64,000 nucleotides of DNA from Polynucleobacter sp. MWH-UH25E (GTDB taxonomy: Bacteria; Pseudomonadota; Gammaproteobacteria; Burkholderiales; Burkholderiaceae). Made by a program: the position numbers and the translations under genes. Positions 26,232 to 35,444 of the stretch are shown in pieces. The stretch's first letter is position 1. The number at the start of each line of letters is the position of its first letter. The notes under the pieces were generated by a model. That model had not been told where the DNA came from. It worked only from the letters and a program-made list of their open reading frames with translations, and searched no databases. The DNA is taken from positions 1,116,001-1,180,000 of the forward strand of contig NZ_CP061286.1 in the NCBI RefSeq assembly GCF_018687095.1. The letters run 5' to 3'.

Positions 26232-27703
26232 ACATACTGTCTTACATCTTCGGATCAGTTTTTGGGTTTTCATTAATTTGGATCCCAATTCTGCATGCCA
26301 GCATCGTTTTTTTATTTGGCCTTTACCTCATCTCAGCCAGAAGACCTGTGGGAGTGGCATTTGCTTGGTTCCTCATTGTGATCCTAGTGCCTCTTATTGG
26401 CATATCTCTATACATCTTGATTGGTGAGCGTCCAGTTGGACGTAAGTTAACTAGAAAAATTGTTCGCATGAATCATGAGTATGAAAAGATTACTCAAGAA
26501 ATGCGTCAGCAATACTTGGCGGATCGCAAGAAGCTGCCATTAGAAGGTCAGGCCTTAAGTTTGCTTGCAGAATCCCGTAATGGATCACCTGTAGTCGCGG
26601 GAAATAAGATTGAGCTACACACAGAGTCTTTGAAGATATTGCAACTTTTTATTCATGAGATTCATCAAGCCAAAAAGAGTTTGCATTTAGAGTTTTATAT
26701 CTGGGCTTTGGGTGGCGATGCCGATAAAGTGGGTGAGGCATTAATTGCTGCCGCCAAGCGTGGAGTTGCATGCCGAGTGTTATTGGACTCTTTGGGTAGT
26801 AAAGATTGGTTTAAGTCACAATGGCCGGCGCGTTTCCGCGCTGCCGGTATTCAGGTGACGGAGGCTTTACCAATTCAGTTTGGCCGATTTCAGTTTCGGC
26901 GCGCGGATTTACGCTTACATCGAAAGATATTTGTTATTGATGGCGCCGTTGTGTGGACTGGCAGTATGAATATGGTTGATCCCCGTACATTTAAGCAAGA
27001 CTCTGGTGTAGGAGAGTGGGTTGATGCCATGGTTCGCATTGAGGGTCCCGTGGCGGCCCAATTTGAACTCACCTTTGCTTTTGACTGGAGTGTTGATAAT
27101 CCTCGTATCAAGCATTTCAATGATCGTGAGCCACCTGTATCTCCGCATGAGGGTGCGGCATTAGCACAGGAATTCTCATCTGGACCGGTATATCGAGACG
27201 ATGTTTTGTATCAAGTTTTGCTTTCAGCGATTATGGATGCTCGCCAGGAGCTCACTATCACCACACCTTATTTTGGTCCAGATGATGGATTGATTCAGGC
27301 CTTAATGGCGGCCGCAGGCAGGGGGGTTAAGGTCACTCTGATTGTTCCAAAACTGAATGACTCCACACTTGTAGCTTGGAGTAGCAAGAGCTTCTACTCT
27401 GACCTCATGAGTGCAGGCGTTCAAATCGCAGAGTTTCATGGAGGATTGCTGCATACCAAGAGTTTGCTGATCGACAGGCGTGTTGCAATCTTCGGATCAG
27501 TGAACTTTGATCAACGTAGCCTTCGTTTGAATTTCGAAATTAGCCTCATTGTGTATAACGAGGAATTCTGCGCCAAACTTGAAGAGTTAATCAAAACATA
27601 TTTACAGCAATCTGATTTTGTTGATCCTAAGGCTTGGGCCAATCGTCCTCGTTGGCGTCATTACCTTGAGAACGCTGCGCATTTAGCTTCACCTCTACTT
27701 TAG
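26228..27703 (+). CDS. cls: cardiolipin synthase (phospholipase D superfamily)
   Basis: Joins two phosphatidylglycerol molecules (or PG with another phospholipid) to make cardiolipin. The 491-residue protein has two N-terminal membrane helices (about 8-37 and 43-65), then two PLD domains with HKD motifs: HRKIFVIDGAVVWTGSMN (His231) and HTKSLLIDRRVAIFGSVN (His409). Length matches ClsA-type enzymes. It overlaps the EEP gene by four bases and is tail-to-tail with the CoA-transferase gene, sharing four bases. Confidence 0.93.
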   Translation: MNILSYIFGSVFGFSLIWIPILHASIVFLFGLYLISARRPVGVAFAWFLIVILVPLIGISLYILIGERPVGRKLTRKIVRMNHEYEKITQEMRQQYLADRKKLPLEGQALSLLAESRNGSPVVAGNKIELHTESLKILQLFIHEIHQAKKSLHLEFYIWALGGDADKVGEALIAAAKRGVACRVLLDSLGSKDWFKSQWPARFRAAGIQVTEALPIQFGRFQFRRADLRLHRKIFVIDGAVVWTGSMNMVDPRTFKQDSGVGEWVDAMVRIEGPVAAQFELTFAFDWSVDNPRIKHFNDREPPVSPHEGAALAQEFSSGPVYRDDVLYQVLLSAIMDARQELTITTPYFGPDDGLIQALMAAAGRGVKVTLIVPKLNDSTLVAWSSKSFYSDLMSAGVQIAEFHGGLLHTKSLLIDRRVAIFGSVNFDQRSLRLNFEISLIVYNEEFCAKLEELIKTYLQQSDFVDPKAWANRPRWRHYLENAAHLASPLL

Positions 27704-28884
27704 ATCGCTCCGCTAGCACGCATTTGCGCGATATCTGCATCAGTCATACCGAGTTCTTTTAGGATAGATTCGGTATGTTGACCCACCGCAGGGATGGCGT
27801 CCATACGGAAGTCATAGCTATCATTCAGGCCGGGCGGTAGAAGGGCGGGGATATTGCCTGCTGGCGTGCCAACTTCTGTCCAACGCTGACGAGCTTTTAG
27901 TTGCTCGTGCTTCCAAAGGCCCTCCATATCATTGAGTCGCGCATTAGCAATCTGAGCTTTATCCAACCTCGCAATTACTTGTTCCGCTGTGAGCATCTCA
28001 AAGCATGAATTGATGATCTCTAATAGCTCAGCGCGCTTCTCGTTGCGTTTGTAGTTTCTATCAAAGCGTTCATCTTTTGCTAGCGCAGAATTTTCTAAAA
28101 CGACCTCACAAAACTGTACCCATTCACGCTCGTTTTGTAGACCCAACATTACTGTTTTACCATCACCGGCTTTAAAAGGACCATAGGGATAAATGGTGGC
28201 ATGTGATGCGCCATTTCTGGAAGGCGGATTAGCGCCCTTATATGCGTAATACAACGGAAAACTCATCCACTCACTCAATGCTTCCAACATTGAGATGTCA
28301 ATTACTGTGCCCTTGCCTGTTTTACCTCTTTGTAAAAGGGCTGCCAGAATATTGGTATAGGCATACATACCAGCCGCAATATCAGCAATCGAATTTCCTG
28401 CCTTGCTTGGTGTGTCTGGTGTGCCAGTAATAGAAAGGAATCCCGCTTCACTCTGAATCAGAAGGTCGTATGCTTTTTTATCGCGATATGGGCCGTCGTT
28501 GCCATAACCAGAGATCGCGCACAGAATCAGACCAGGGTTGTCTTTTTGTAGCGCTTCTGGGGTGAGTCCCATACGAGCTGCCGCACCAGGAGCAAGATTC
28601 TGAATGAATACATCAGCTGTTTTTAGTAGGCTCTTTAAAACATCAAGCGCAGAGTCTTGCTTGAGGTCGAGGGTAATACTTTCTTTAGAGCGATTTACCC
28701 AAACAAAATGAGAGGAAAGCCCTTCTACTTGAGTGTCATAGCCTCTGGCAAAGTCGCCGTCACCTGGACGCTCAATTTTAATAATACGAGCCCCAAGATC
28801 AGCGAGTTGTCTTGTGCAAAAAGGTGCGGCAATGACATGCTCTAAGGCAACCACTGTAATGCCATCTAAGGGGCGAACACTCAT
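27700..28884 (-). CDS. class III (CaiB/BaiF) acyl-CoA transferase
   Basis: Moves CoA between carboxylic acids. The N-terminal part LDGITVVALEHVIAAPFCTRQLADLGARIIKIERPGxGD-like and NRSKESITLDLK are typical. The region YDLLIQSEAG carries the expected catalytic aspartate, and GMYAYTNILAALLQR follows. Length is 394 residues. It lies 12 bases after the acyl-CoA dehydrogenase gene, so the pair likely activates and then oxidises one acid. The substrate cannot be read from sequence; the neighbouring Liv transporter and ring-hydroxylase genes suggest a late step of a catabolic route. Confidence 0.9.
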   Translation of the reverse strand: MSVRPLDGITVVALEHVIAAPFCTRQLADLGARIIKIERPGDGDFARGYDTQVEGLSSHFVWVNRSKESITLDLKQDSALDVLKSLLKTADVFIQNLAPGAAARMGLTPEALQKDNPGLILCAISGYGNDGPYRDKKAYDLLIQSEAGFLSITGTPDTPSKAGNSIADIAAGMYAYTNILAALLQRGKTGKGTVIDISMLEALSEWMSFPLYYAYKGANPPSRNGASHATIYPYGPFKAGDGKTVMLGLQNEREWVQFCEVVLENSALAKDERFDRNYKRNEKRAELLEIINSCFEMLTAEQVIARLDKAQIANARLNDMEGLWKHEQLKARQRWTEVGTPAGNIPALLPPGLNDSYDFRMDAIPAVGQHTESILKELGMTDADIAQMRASGAI

Positions 28885-28896
28885 ATTTAATTTTGA

Positions 28897-30066
28897 TTAG
28901 AAAGATCTTGGAAGACCGAGGATATGCTCGGCAACGTAGGAGTAGATCAGGTTTGTAGAGATCGGCGCGACTTGATAGAGACGTGTCTCACGGAACTTAC
29001 GTTCAACGTCATACTCATTGGCAAAGCCGAACCCACCATGAGTTTGTATGCATACATTTGCCGCTTCCCATGAGGCCTTAGCGGCTAAGTATTTAGCCAT
29101 ATTCGCTTCAGCGCCGCAGGGTTGTTTTGCATCGAATAGATCGCAGGCTTTAAAGCGCATGAGGTTGGCTGCTTCCGTTTCAATATAAGAGTCGGCGATT
29201 GGAAACTGAATGCCTTGGTTCTTGCCGATTGGGCGATCAAACACTACGCGCTCATTGGCGTAGCGGCGTGCTTTATCGACAAACCAGTAGGCATCGCCAA
29301 TGCATTCTGCGGCAATCAGCGTGCGCTCAGCATTGAGGCCATCCAAAATGTATTTAAAGCCTTTGCCTTCCTCGCCAATCAGATTTTCAGCAGGGATCTC
29401 TAAGTTATCAAAGAACACTTCATTCGTTTCATGATTGACCATATTGGCAATTGGCTGAATATCCATGCCCTTATCAATAGCTTCTTTGAGATCAACGATA
29501 AAGATCGACATACCCTCTGACTTCTTGGTGACTTCTGCAAGTGGAGTAGTTCTTGCTAAGAGAATCATCAAATCAGAGTGCTGAATACGTGAGATCCATA
29601 CTTTCTGACCATTGACTACATACTTATCACCCTTTTTGACGGCAGTAGTTTTGAGCTTGGTTGTGTCTGTGCCAGTAGTTGGCTCAGTCACAGCCATGGT
29701 TTGTAAACGCAATTCACCGGTTGCAATCTTTGGGAGGTAGAGTTTCTTTTGGGCATCAGAGCCATGGCGCAATAAAGTGCCCATGTTGTACATCTGACCA
29801 TGACATGAACCCGCATTACCGCCGGAAAAATTAATCTCTTCCATGATGACGGAGGCTTCAGCTAAGCCTAGACCAGAGCCGCCATACTCCTCAGGAATCA
29901 AGGCTGCCAACCAACCCGCTTGGGCCATCGCATCCACAAATGCCTCTGGATAGTCGCGCTCATGGTCAATCTTTTGCCAATAAGCAGAGTCAAAGCTGCC
30001 ACATAAATCTCGTAATGCTTCACGCATATCTTGGTATTGATCGGGCTTTGGAATAGGGTGGTTCAT
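28897..30066 (-). CDS. acyl-CoA dehydrogenase
   Basis: FAD enzyme that introduces a double bond alpha-beta to CoA thioesters. The 389-residue chain shows EEYGGSGLGLAEASVIMEE, AVTEPTTGTDTTKLKT (FAD and substrate loop), VNGQKVWISRIQHSD and CIQTHGGFGFANEYDVERKFRETRLY (C-terminal FAD motif), in the usual order. ATG 30066 is preferred; a TTG at 30084 would add six residues. It probably forms an operon with the CoA-transferase gene. The specific acyl-CoA is unknown. Confidence 0.9.
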   Translation of the reverse strand: MNHPIPKPDQYQDMREALRDLCGSFDSAYWQKIDHERDYPEAFVDAMAQAGWLAALIPEEYGGSGLGLAEASVIMEEINFSGGNAGSCHGQMYNMGTLLRHGSDAQKKLYLPKIATGELRLQTMAVTEPTTGTDTTKLKTTAVKKGDKYVVNGQKVWISRIQHSDLMILLARTTPLAEVTKKSEGMSIFIVDLKEAIDKGMDIQPIANMVNHETNEVFFDNLEIPAENLIGEEGKGFKYILDGLNAERTLIAAECIGDAYWFVDKARRYANERVVFDRPIGKNQGIQFPIADSYIETEAANLMRFKACDLFDAKQPCGAEANMAKYLAAKASWEAANVCIQTHGGFGFANEYDVERKFRETRLYQVAPISTNLIYSYVAEHILGLPRSF

Positions 30067-30210
30067 GATGAATTTCGGTAGCAATTAGGTGCAAACCATT
30101 AGTTTAAGCAAGATTTGAAAATCGTGAGGAATGCATAAGTGTGCTTGAGCTTAAAATGAGGATATCCAATATGAAAGCAGTTCTATTTTGAAAAAATCCG
30201 GAGTTTTTGC

Positions 30211-30717
30211 TTGATAGAACAAGCACTTCAGCACTTTTTTGCATGGTTCGGCATGCCCTCGGTAGGGTTGCCGGCTGTATTCGTTAGCGCCTTTGTTTCT
30301 GCAACGCTATTACCCGTTGGGTCGGAACCAATATTATTCGGCTACATCACTCTAAATCCTCAGTTGTATTGGGTAGCCATTATGGTTGCGACGGTTGGCA
30401 ATACCTTAGGCGGTATGTTGGACTGGTGGCTTGGATACCTTGCACGTCAGGGCATGAAGTCGGTAGGAGAACCCAAAAATACTAAGTTAAAGGTATGGTT
30501 GGAAGATTGGGGTCCAAAGATATTGTTGCTTTCTTGGTTTCCTGGCTTTGGTGATCCTCTATGCTTAGCGGCAGGGTGGCTCAAGCTGGCATGGCAGCCC
30601 TGCTTAATCTATATGTTTATCGGGAAATTGTTGCGCTATTTGACAATGACTTGGTTGCTGACCTTGGTGCCAGAGAGTTTTTGGCACCAGCTAGGTCATT
30701 GGCTGCATTTAATCTAG
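30211..30717 (+). CDS. yqaA: YqaA family membrane protein (DedA/SNARE-associated)
   Basis: Integral membrane protein of 168 residues resembling E. coli YqaA in the DedA/VTT superfamily. Family signs are SAFVSATLLPVGSEP near the N-terminus, GNTLGGMLDWWLGY and the WFPGFGDPLCLAAGWLKLAW segment. The start is TTG 30211 with GGAG 8 bases before it. It is a single plus-strand gene set between minus-strand catabolic genes and converges on livF. Members of this superfamily are lipid scramblases or transporters, but this one is not characterised. Confidence 0.85.
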   Translation: MIEQALQHFFAWFGMPSVGLPAVFVSAFVSATLLPVGSEPILFGYITLNPQLYWVAIMVATVGNTLGGMLDWWLGYLARQGMKSVGEPKNTKLKVWLEDWGPKILLLSWFPGFGDPLCLAAGWLKLAWQPCLIYMFIGKLLRYLTMTWLLTLVPESFWHQLGHWLHLI

Positions 30718-30724
30718 TACAAGA

Positions 30725-31429
30725 TTAGACGGCGCAGTATTTCTGTTGAATCTCATCATTGTTTAGAAGATTCTGTGCGGTGTCATGAAAAACAATTTCA
30801 CCTTGATCGAGAATATAGGCCCGATCTGAAATTTTCAATGCTTGTTGTACGTTCTGTTCTACCAGCAAAATAGTCAGGCCTTGTTGCTTGAGTTTGGCAA
30901 ATAGCTCAAACATTTCATCAACAAGTACCGGCATGATGCCTTCTGAAGGCTCATCTAGCAAAATGACTTTAGGCTTAGCAATCATGGCACGGGCAATTGC
31001 TAACATCTGTTGCTCTCCGCCTGACATGGAAGTTCCATCCTGATGGAGTCGCTCTTTAAGTCTTGGGAATGTTTCAGCGATTTCATCTACGAGAGCGGCC
31101 ATGTCCCCACGATTTTTTTGAGCGATGACGCCCAACTCCAGATTTTCTTTGACGGTTAGCCCCGGAACAATTCGTCGATCTTCTGGAACATAAGCCAGCC
31201 CAAGATGAAATCGTTCATGCGCAGGCAAATCTAAAAAAGAGATTCCGTCGATAGAGGCTTTTCCTTGGCGCTTTGACAGTAGCCCCATGAGGGAACGCAG
31301 GGTAGTAGTTTTACCCGCGCCATTGCGGCCCATTAAGGTAACGATTTCACCCTTATTCACTTGCAAAGAAATACCTTGGAGTACGTGACTACGGTCGTAC
31401 CATGCGTTTAAGTTTTCAATATGCAGCAT
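30725..31429 (-). CDS. livF: branched-chain-type ABC transporter ATP-binding protein LivF
   Basis: ATPase of 234 residues with Walker A GRNGAGKTT, signature MSGGEQQMLAIARAM, Walker B VILLDEPSEGI and a LVEQNVQQAL segment typical of LivF. It pairs with LivG encoded 14 bases upstream. It is the last gene of livKHMGF. Liv-type systems of this group import amino acids, but close relatives take up urea, amides or aromatic acids, so the substrate is open. Confidence 0.9.
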   Translation of the reverse strand: MLHIENLNAWYDRSHVLQGISLQVNKGEIVTLMGRNGAGKTTTLRSLMGLLSKRQGKASIDGISFLDLPAHERFHLGLAYVPEDRRIVPGLTVKENLELGVIAQKNRGDMAALVDEIAETFPRLKERLHQDGTSMSGGEQQMLAIARAMIAKPKVILLDEPSEGIMPVLVDEMFELFAKLKQQGLTILLVEQNVQQALKISDRAYILDQGEIVFHDTAQNLLNNDEIQQKYCAV

Positions 31430-31443
31430 ATATAGCTTTCGAA

Positions 31444-32199
31444 TTAACCATGGCCGAGATAGACGCGACGTACTTCGGCATTATTTTGAATTTCTTCAGG
31501 GGTACCCTCGGCCAGAAATTCACCATGGTGCAAAACGATGATTCGCTTGCATAACCCCATAATGAGTTTCATTTTGTGCTCAACCAAAATCACCGTGCGT
31601 TCATTTGCCAGTGTGCGAATAAGCTCCATCATGACAAGCGTTTCTTCGGGTGACATACCGGCGGTTGGCTCATCTAGTAGGAGCAGGCTTGGGTTGCAAG
31701 CTAAAGCCATCGCAATTTCTAGGGCACGTTGTTGACCATGAGCTAAATCACCTGTTTTCTTATTGCGAAGATGCTGTAGGTTGACGCGTTCTAATAATTG
31801 ATCGGCAATTTCAATGGGACCGGGATAGGATTGTGCGTTTCGTAGGAAATTGTAGCGTGCTGTTTCCATTTGGGCGGCAACCCGAACATTTTCATGAACA
31901 CTGAGTTGCTTAAACACATTGGTAATCTGGAAGCTCTTGGAAATACCGATGCGTGCAAATTCATATTGCTGCATTCCGGTAATGTCTTTGCCATTAAATA
32001 GGATCTGACCGCTCGATGGAGGAAACGCACCACTTAAGACATTAAAGAAAGTGCTTTTGCCAGCACCGTTGGGGCCAATAATTGCAGTAAGGGTTCCGGG
32101 CATGAAGCTTGTTGAAACGTTCTGCAGTGCTTTAAATTTCCCAAAGCTTTTACTGACATTGCGTGCTTCAAGAATAGGTGTTGTAGATGCGCCGCTCAT
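31444..32199 (-). CDS. livG: branched-chain-type ABC transporter ATP-binding protein LivG
   Basis: ATPase of 251 residues with Walker A GPNGAGKST, an insertion typical of LivG between the Q-loop and signature, signature LAHGQQRALEIAMAL, Walker B LLLLDEPTAGMSPEE and the final LVEHKM motif. Its ATG overlaps the livM stop by one base (TAATG), showing translational coupling. It works with LivF as a heterodimer on the cytoplasmic face. Confidence 0.92.
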   Translation of the reverse strand: MSGASTTPILEARNVSKSFGKFKALQNVSTSFMPGTLTAIIGPNGAGKSTFFNVLSGAFPPSSGQILFNGKDITGMQQYEFARIGISKSFQITNVFKQLSVHENVRVAAQMETARYNFLRNAQSYPGPIEIADQLLERVNLQHLRNKKTGDLAHGQQRALEIAMALACNPSLLLLDEPTAGMSPEETLVMMELIRTLANERTVILVEHKMKLIMGLCKRIIVLHHGEFLAEGTPEEIQNNAEVRRVYLGHG

Positions 32200-33158
32200 T
32201 ATTTTGAATCCTGATTAATTTGTAGCTTGCTCAAAATAGTTCCCCAAATTCCTTTCGGGAAGAACAGCACAAAGAACATAAATACCAAACCAACCACCGC
32301 CATCCAGTGCTTTGTAAAGGTGGTAACGACATCCTCTAAATACAGCATCACTGCTGCGCCAACAAAGGGGCCAAAGAAAGTTCCCATGCCTCCCAAGATG
32401 CTCATCATCACCGCTTGTCCTGACTGCAGATAGTGCAGGGAGTCGATCGGTACAATGGAAAGGTGTAGCGCGCGCAACGAGCCGGCTAAGCCACAAATTC
32501 CGGCGGAGAGAATAAATACTAAGAGTTTTGTCTTGGCTACATCAAAACCACAAGCAGCTGCACGTTTCTCGTTCTCACGAATGGCTTCCATGACAGCCCC
32601 TAGTGGTGAGTTAAGAATCCGAGAAATTAACCAAATTGCAATGACAACAAAAAATAAAATGATGTAGTACTTCACCACGGGGTTAAGAAAATCTACGGGT
32701 ATTCCAAGAATGTTGAATGGGTCTACGCGAACACCTCGCAGACCGTTTTCGCCACCAGTAAGACTTTCCGCTTTATAGAAGATGTAATAAACAATCTGTC
32801 CTAGCGCTAAAGTCACCATCGAGAAATAGATTCCACGTGTACGGATGGCCAAGAATCCCATGATGAGGCCGCCGATAGCGGCGCCAATTACTCCAGCGAG
32901 GATTGCAATACCCCATGGCAAGCCATAATGAACAATCCCGATTCCGGTAAGGTAGCTACCAATTCCAAGAAAAGCAGCATGACCAAATGAGAGAAGGCCC
33001 ATATAACCAAACAAAAGGTTGAAGCCCATGGCAAACAAGCCAAAGATCAGGATATTGATTGCCAATGCCTCATAGGGCATGACGAATGGAAAGATTGCTA
33101 AAAATATCGTGCTTGTTAAAACACGGTGACGAGCAATGAGTTGAAATAATGAATTCAT
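32199..33158 (-). CDS. livM: branched-chain-type ABC transporter permease LivM
   Basis: Inner-membrane permease of 319 residues with about eight to nine helices. The LivM motifs GYMGLLSFGHAAFLGIGSY, GIYFSMVTLALGQIVYYIFYKAESLTGG and the EAA-like MEAIRENEKRAAACGFDVAKTKLL are all present. It is encoded between livH and livG and forms the translocation pore with LivH. Confidence 0.92.
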   Translation of the reverse strand: MNSLFQLIARHRVLTSTIFLAIFPFVMPYEALAINILIFGLFAMGFNLLFGYMGLLSFGHAAFLGIGSYLTGIGIVHYGLPWGIAILAGVIGAAIGGLIMGFLAIRTRGIYFSMVTLALGQIVYYIFYKAESLTGGENGLRGVRVDPFNILGIPVDFLNPVVKYYIILFFVVIAIWLISRILNSPLGAVMEAIRENEKRAAACGFDVAKTKLLVFILSAGICGLAGSLRALHLSIVPIDSLHYLQSGQAVMMSILGGMGTFFGPFVGAAVMLYLEDVVTTFTKHWMAVVGLVFMFFVLFFPKGIWGTILSKLQINQDSK

Positions 33159-33173
33159 AAATATACCGAGCTC

Positions 33174-34058
33174 TTAGCCCATTGCTCCCGCTTTGCCGAA
33201 GAGACCTTGTGGTCGAATTAATAAAACCACAGCCATTAATACAAAAATAGAAAGTTCGGCAAGATCTGGAAAAAATAATGAAGTCATACTGTATACAACG
33301 CCGACTAATAAACCAGCGACAACTGCGCCTACTGGGGAGCCCATTCCGCCAACGACAGTTACTACAAAAGATTCGGCCAAGATAGGAACGCCCATTTCTG
33401 GATTGACTGAGCGAGTGGGTGATGCCAGGATCCCCGAAAGCCCCGCAATAGCGCAACCTAAACCAAATACCAATAGCCAAACCTTGGCGATATCAACCCC
33501 AAGAACCTTAACAATTTCTTGGTCGGCAGCGCCAGCTTTGATAATGAGGCCGTAACGCGTTTTTTGAATAAGAAACCAAACGCCCAGAATAATTAGTGCG
33601 GTTGCTGCAATCAAGAAGAGTCTATATTTCGGAAAGTAACCAATACCTACATTGATGGATCCACCTAGACCATCTGGGGTGATTGAAGGCAAGCCTTCAA
33701 TGCCAAAAGTAATCCGCATCACTTCAATCAATACATATGAAAGACCAAAGGTGAGTAGCAATGGATAGTCCAATCCTCGACCGTAGAGGGGTCTTACCAA
33801 GAATCGCTCAGTCAATAGACCAAGGCAACCTGTAAGAAGCGGTGTTAGCAGAAGGCTAAACCAAAAGTTTCCTGTCACACCAAGGAAGTAAACGCCTATA
33901 AAAGCCCCCACCATAAAGAATGCGCCGTGGGCGAAGTTCACTACATTGAGCATGCCAAAAATCAGGCATAAACCTAATGCTAGTAGAGCATAGATGCTAC
34001 CCAGGGCAATGCCCGTAAGCAGCTGCATGCATAAAAGTTCAAATGTCAGACCAGTCAT
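33174..34058 (-). CDS. livH: branched-chain-type ABC transporter permease LivH
   Basis: Inner-membrane permease of 294 residues. Typical LivH parts are LLTGIALGSIYALLALGLCLIFGMLNVVNFAHGAFFM, LTFGLSYVLIEV and the cytoplasmic loop AADQEIVKVLGVDIAK. ATG 34058 is preferred over a TTG at 34082. It lies 77 bases after livK, separated by a stem-loop that may lower permease expression relative to the binding protein. Confidence 0.92.
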   Translation of the reverse strand: MTGLTFELLCMQLLTGIALGSIYALLALGLCLIFGMLNVVNFAHGAFFMVGAFIGVYFLGVTGNFWFSLLLTPLLTGCLGLLTERFLVRPLYGRGLDYPLLLTFGLSYVLIEVMRITFGIEGLPSITPDGLGGSINVGIGYFPKYRLFLIAATALIILGVWFLIQKTRYGLIIKAGAADQEIVKVLGVDIAKVWLLVFGLGCAIAGLSGILASPTRSVNPEMGVPILAESFVVTVVGGMGSPVGAVVAGLLVGVVYSMTSLFFPDLAELSIFVLMAVVLLIRPQGLFGKAGAMG

Positions 34059-34100
34059 AAATGTACTCAAAATTCTCCCCAATCAAAATAAGAGAGGGGG

Positions 34101-34126
34101 CAGAGAAGGTTTGGGGACCTTCTCTG
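34101..34126 (-). other. stem-loop between livK and livH
   Basis: Perfect 10-base stem CAGAGAAGGT/ACCTTCTCTG with a 6-base loop in the livK-livH gap. It has no T-run after it on the minus strand, so it looks like an intercistronic mRNA-stabilising or partial-attenuation hairpin rather than a full terminator. Confidence 0.6.
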
Positions 34127-34135
34127 ATTTAGGTA

Positions 34136-35371
34136 TTAGGCTTTGTGGCCCAACTCTGCGCAGCTGCGCATGTTTTTCTCGGTGGTAGGTTCAATCGTCA
34201 AGATATTGAAGACATCGTATTTGTCTTTCATATTCTTCGATTTGGATTCCACGATGATGACGGTTTGAACGGCTTGGTGGTCACACTTACGATAGTATTC
34301 AGGACCTTTGTACCAGTCATACTTCAGATTTTCCATAGCGGAGACAACTTTCATGGTCTCAGTCGACTTTGCAATCTTGATTGAAGCGAGCACGCTCTTG
34401 ATACCAGCATATCCCAATGCGCCGTAGTCTGATGGAACTGAGCCGTTATACATTTTGCGGAAAGCATCATTGAATGCTTTGGCTGTAGGAATGCGATCCT
34501 CTAAGCCCCAGTAGTATCCAGTTCCACCAAGGATGCCTTCAAACGCTTCTGGACCGCCCGCTAGACGAGCGGTGTACAGCAATACTGGCGTCACAATCTT
34601 CATACTGGACTTGAGACCAAAGTCGGTGCATTGTTTTGCGGCGTTCACCAAATCGCGACCAAAGTTACAGAGCACCAAGATGTCTGGATTCAGTGCTTTA
34701 ATGCGTGGCAAGAATGCGGAATAGTCTGAAGCGCCTAATGGATGGCGGATATCGGCGAGGGTGGTGGCACCTAGTTCTTTGCCTGCGCGTTCAAATGCGC
34801 GAACCATTTCATGGCCATAGGCATAGTCAGCTGTTAAGAAAACAATCTTTTTGCCATAGCGTGGAATCGAGTAACGCGCTACAGCGCCAGCTGTCATCGT
34901 AGGGTTTAAGGATTCGTGGAATGTATAGACGCTCCAATCTTTAGCTTCATTAATTGCATCTGATTGGCTAATGGAATTGAAGAGTACTTTACGTTCTTTG
35001 CAGACTGCATTGATAGATAACTGAGTTGCTGCAGAGAGTGAGCCCACCAAATAATTCACCTTATCTTTTTCAATGAGCTCGAGTGTGCGAGTCGCTGCTT
35101 CGCCCGGATTGAGCTTGTCATCGCGAACTAACAGTTCTGCTTTACGACCATTAAAGCCGCCGGCATCATTAAATTCTTTAATGGCTAATTCAGCCGCCTT
35201 AACCTGGTCTTGCGCTTCTGCTGAGAATGGGCCGGTTAAAGGTGTCGGGAAGCCAATCTTGATTGTATCGGCTTGGGCATTAGCAACGTTGAGCCAAAGT
35301 GGTGTGCTTGCAGCTGCTGCACCGCCGATTAACATCTTTCTTCTAGTTTGATTCGTTACTTTTTGTTTCAT
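34136..35371 (-). CDS. livK: ABC transporter substrate-binding protein (LivK-like)
   Basis: Periplasmic binding protein of 411 residues for the Liv system. The N-terminus has a signal with a twin-arginine-like TRRKMLIGG and cleavage near NAQA. The mature part shows IKIGFPTPLTGPFSAEAQDQ, GGFNGRKAELLVRDD and VNYLVGSLSAATQLS, the peripla_BP_6 pattern. ATG 35371 is chosen because GGAGGAG stands 6 bases ahead; a start at 35386 would lie over it. It is larger than E. coli LivK (369) and closer to amide/aromatic-acid binding relatives, so leucine may not be its ligand. Confidence 0.9.
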   Translation of the reverse strand: MKQKVTNQTRRKMLIGGAAAASTPLWLNVANAQADTIKIGFPTPLTGPFSAEAQDQVKAAELAIKEFNDAGGFNGRKAELLVRDDKLNPGEAATRTLELIEKDKVNYLVGSLSAATQLSINAVCKERKVLFNSISQSDAINEAKDWSVYTFHESLNPTMTAGAVARYSIPRYGKKIVFLTADYAYGHEMVRAFERAGKELGATTLADIRHPLGASDYSAFLPRIKALNPDILVLCNFGRDLVNAAKQCTDFGLKSSMKIVTPVLLYTARLAGGPEAFEGILGGTGYYWGLEDRIPTAKAFNDAFRKMYNGSVPSDYGALGYAGIKSVLASIKIAKSTETMKVVSAMENLKYDWYKGPEYYRKCDHQAVQTVIIVESKSKNMKDKYDVFNILTIEPTTEKNMRSCAELGHKA

Positions 35372-35444
35372 GCTTGTCTCCTCCAAAAACTGGTTTGAAT
35401 GAACTTCTTTTTGTTTTTTTAAATCTTAACTGAATGCGCTCTTC

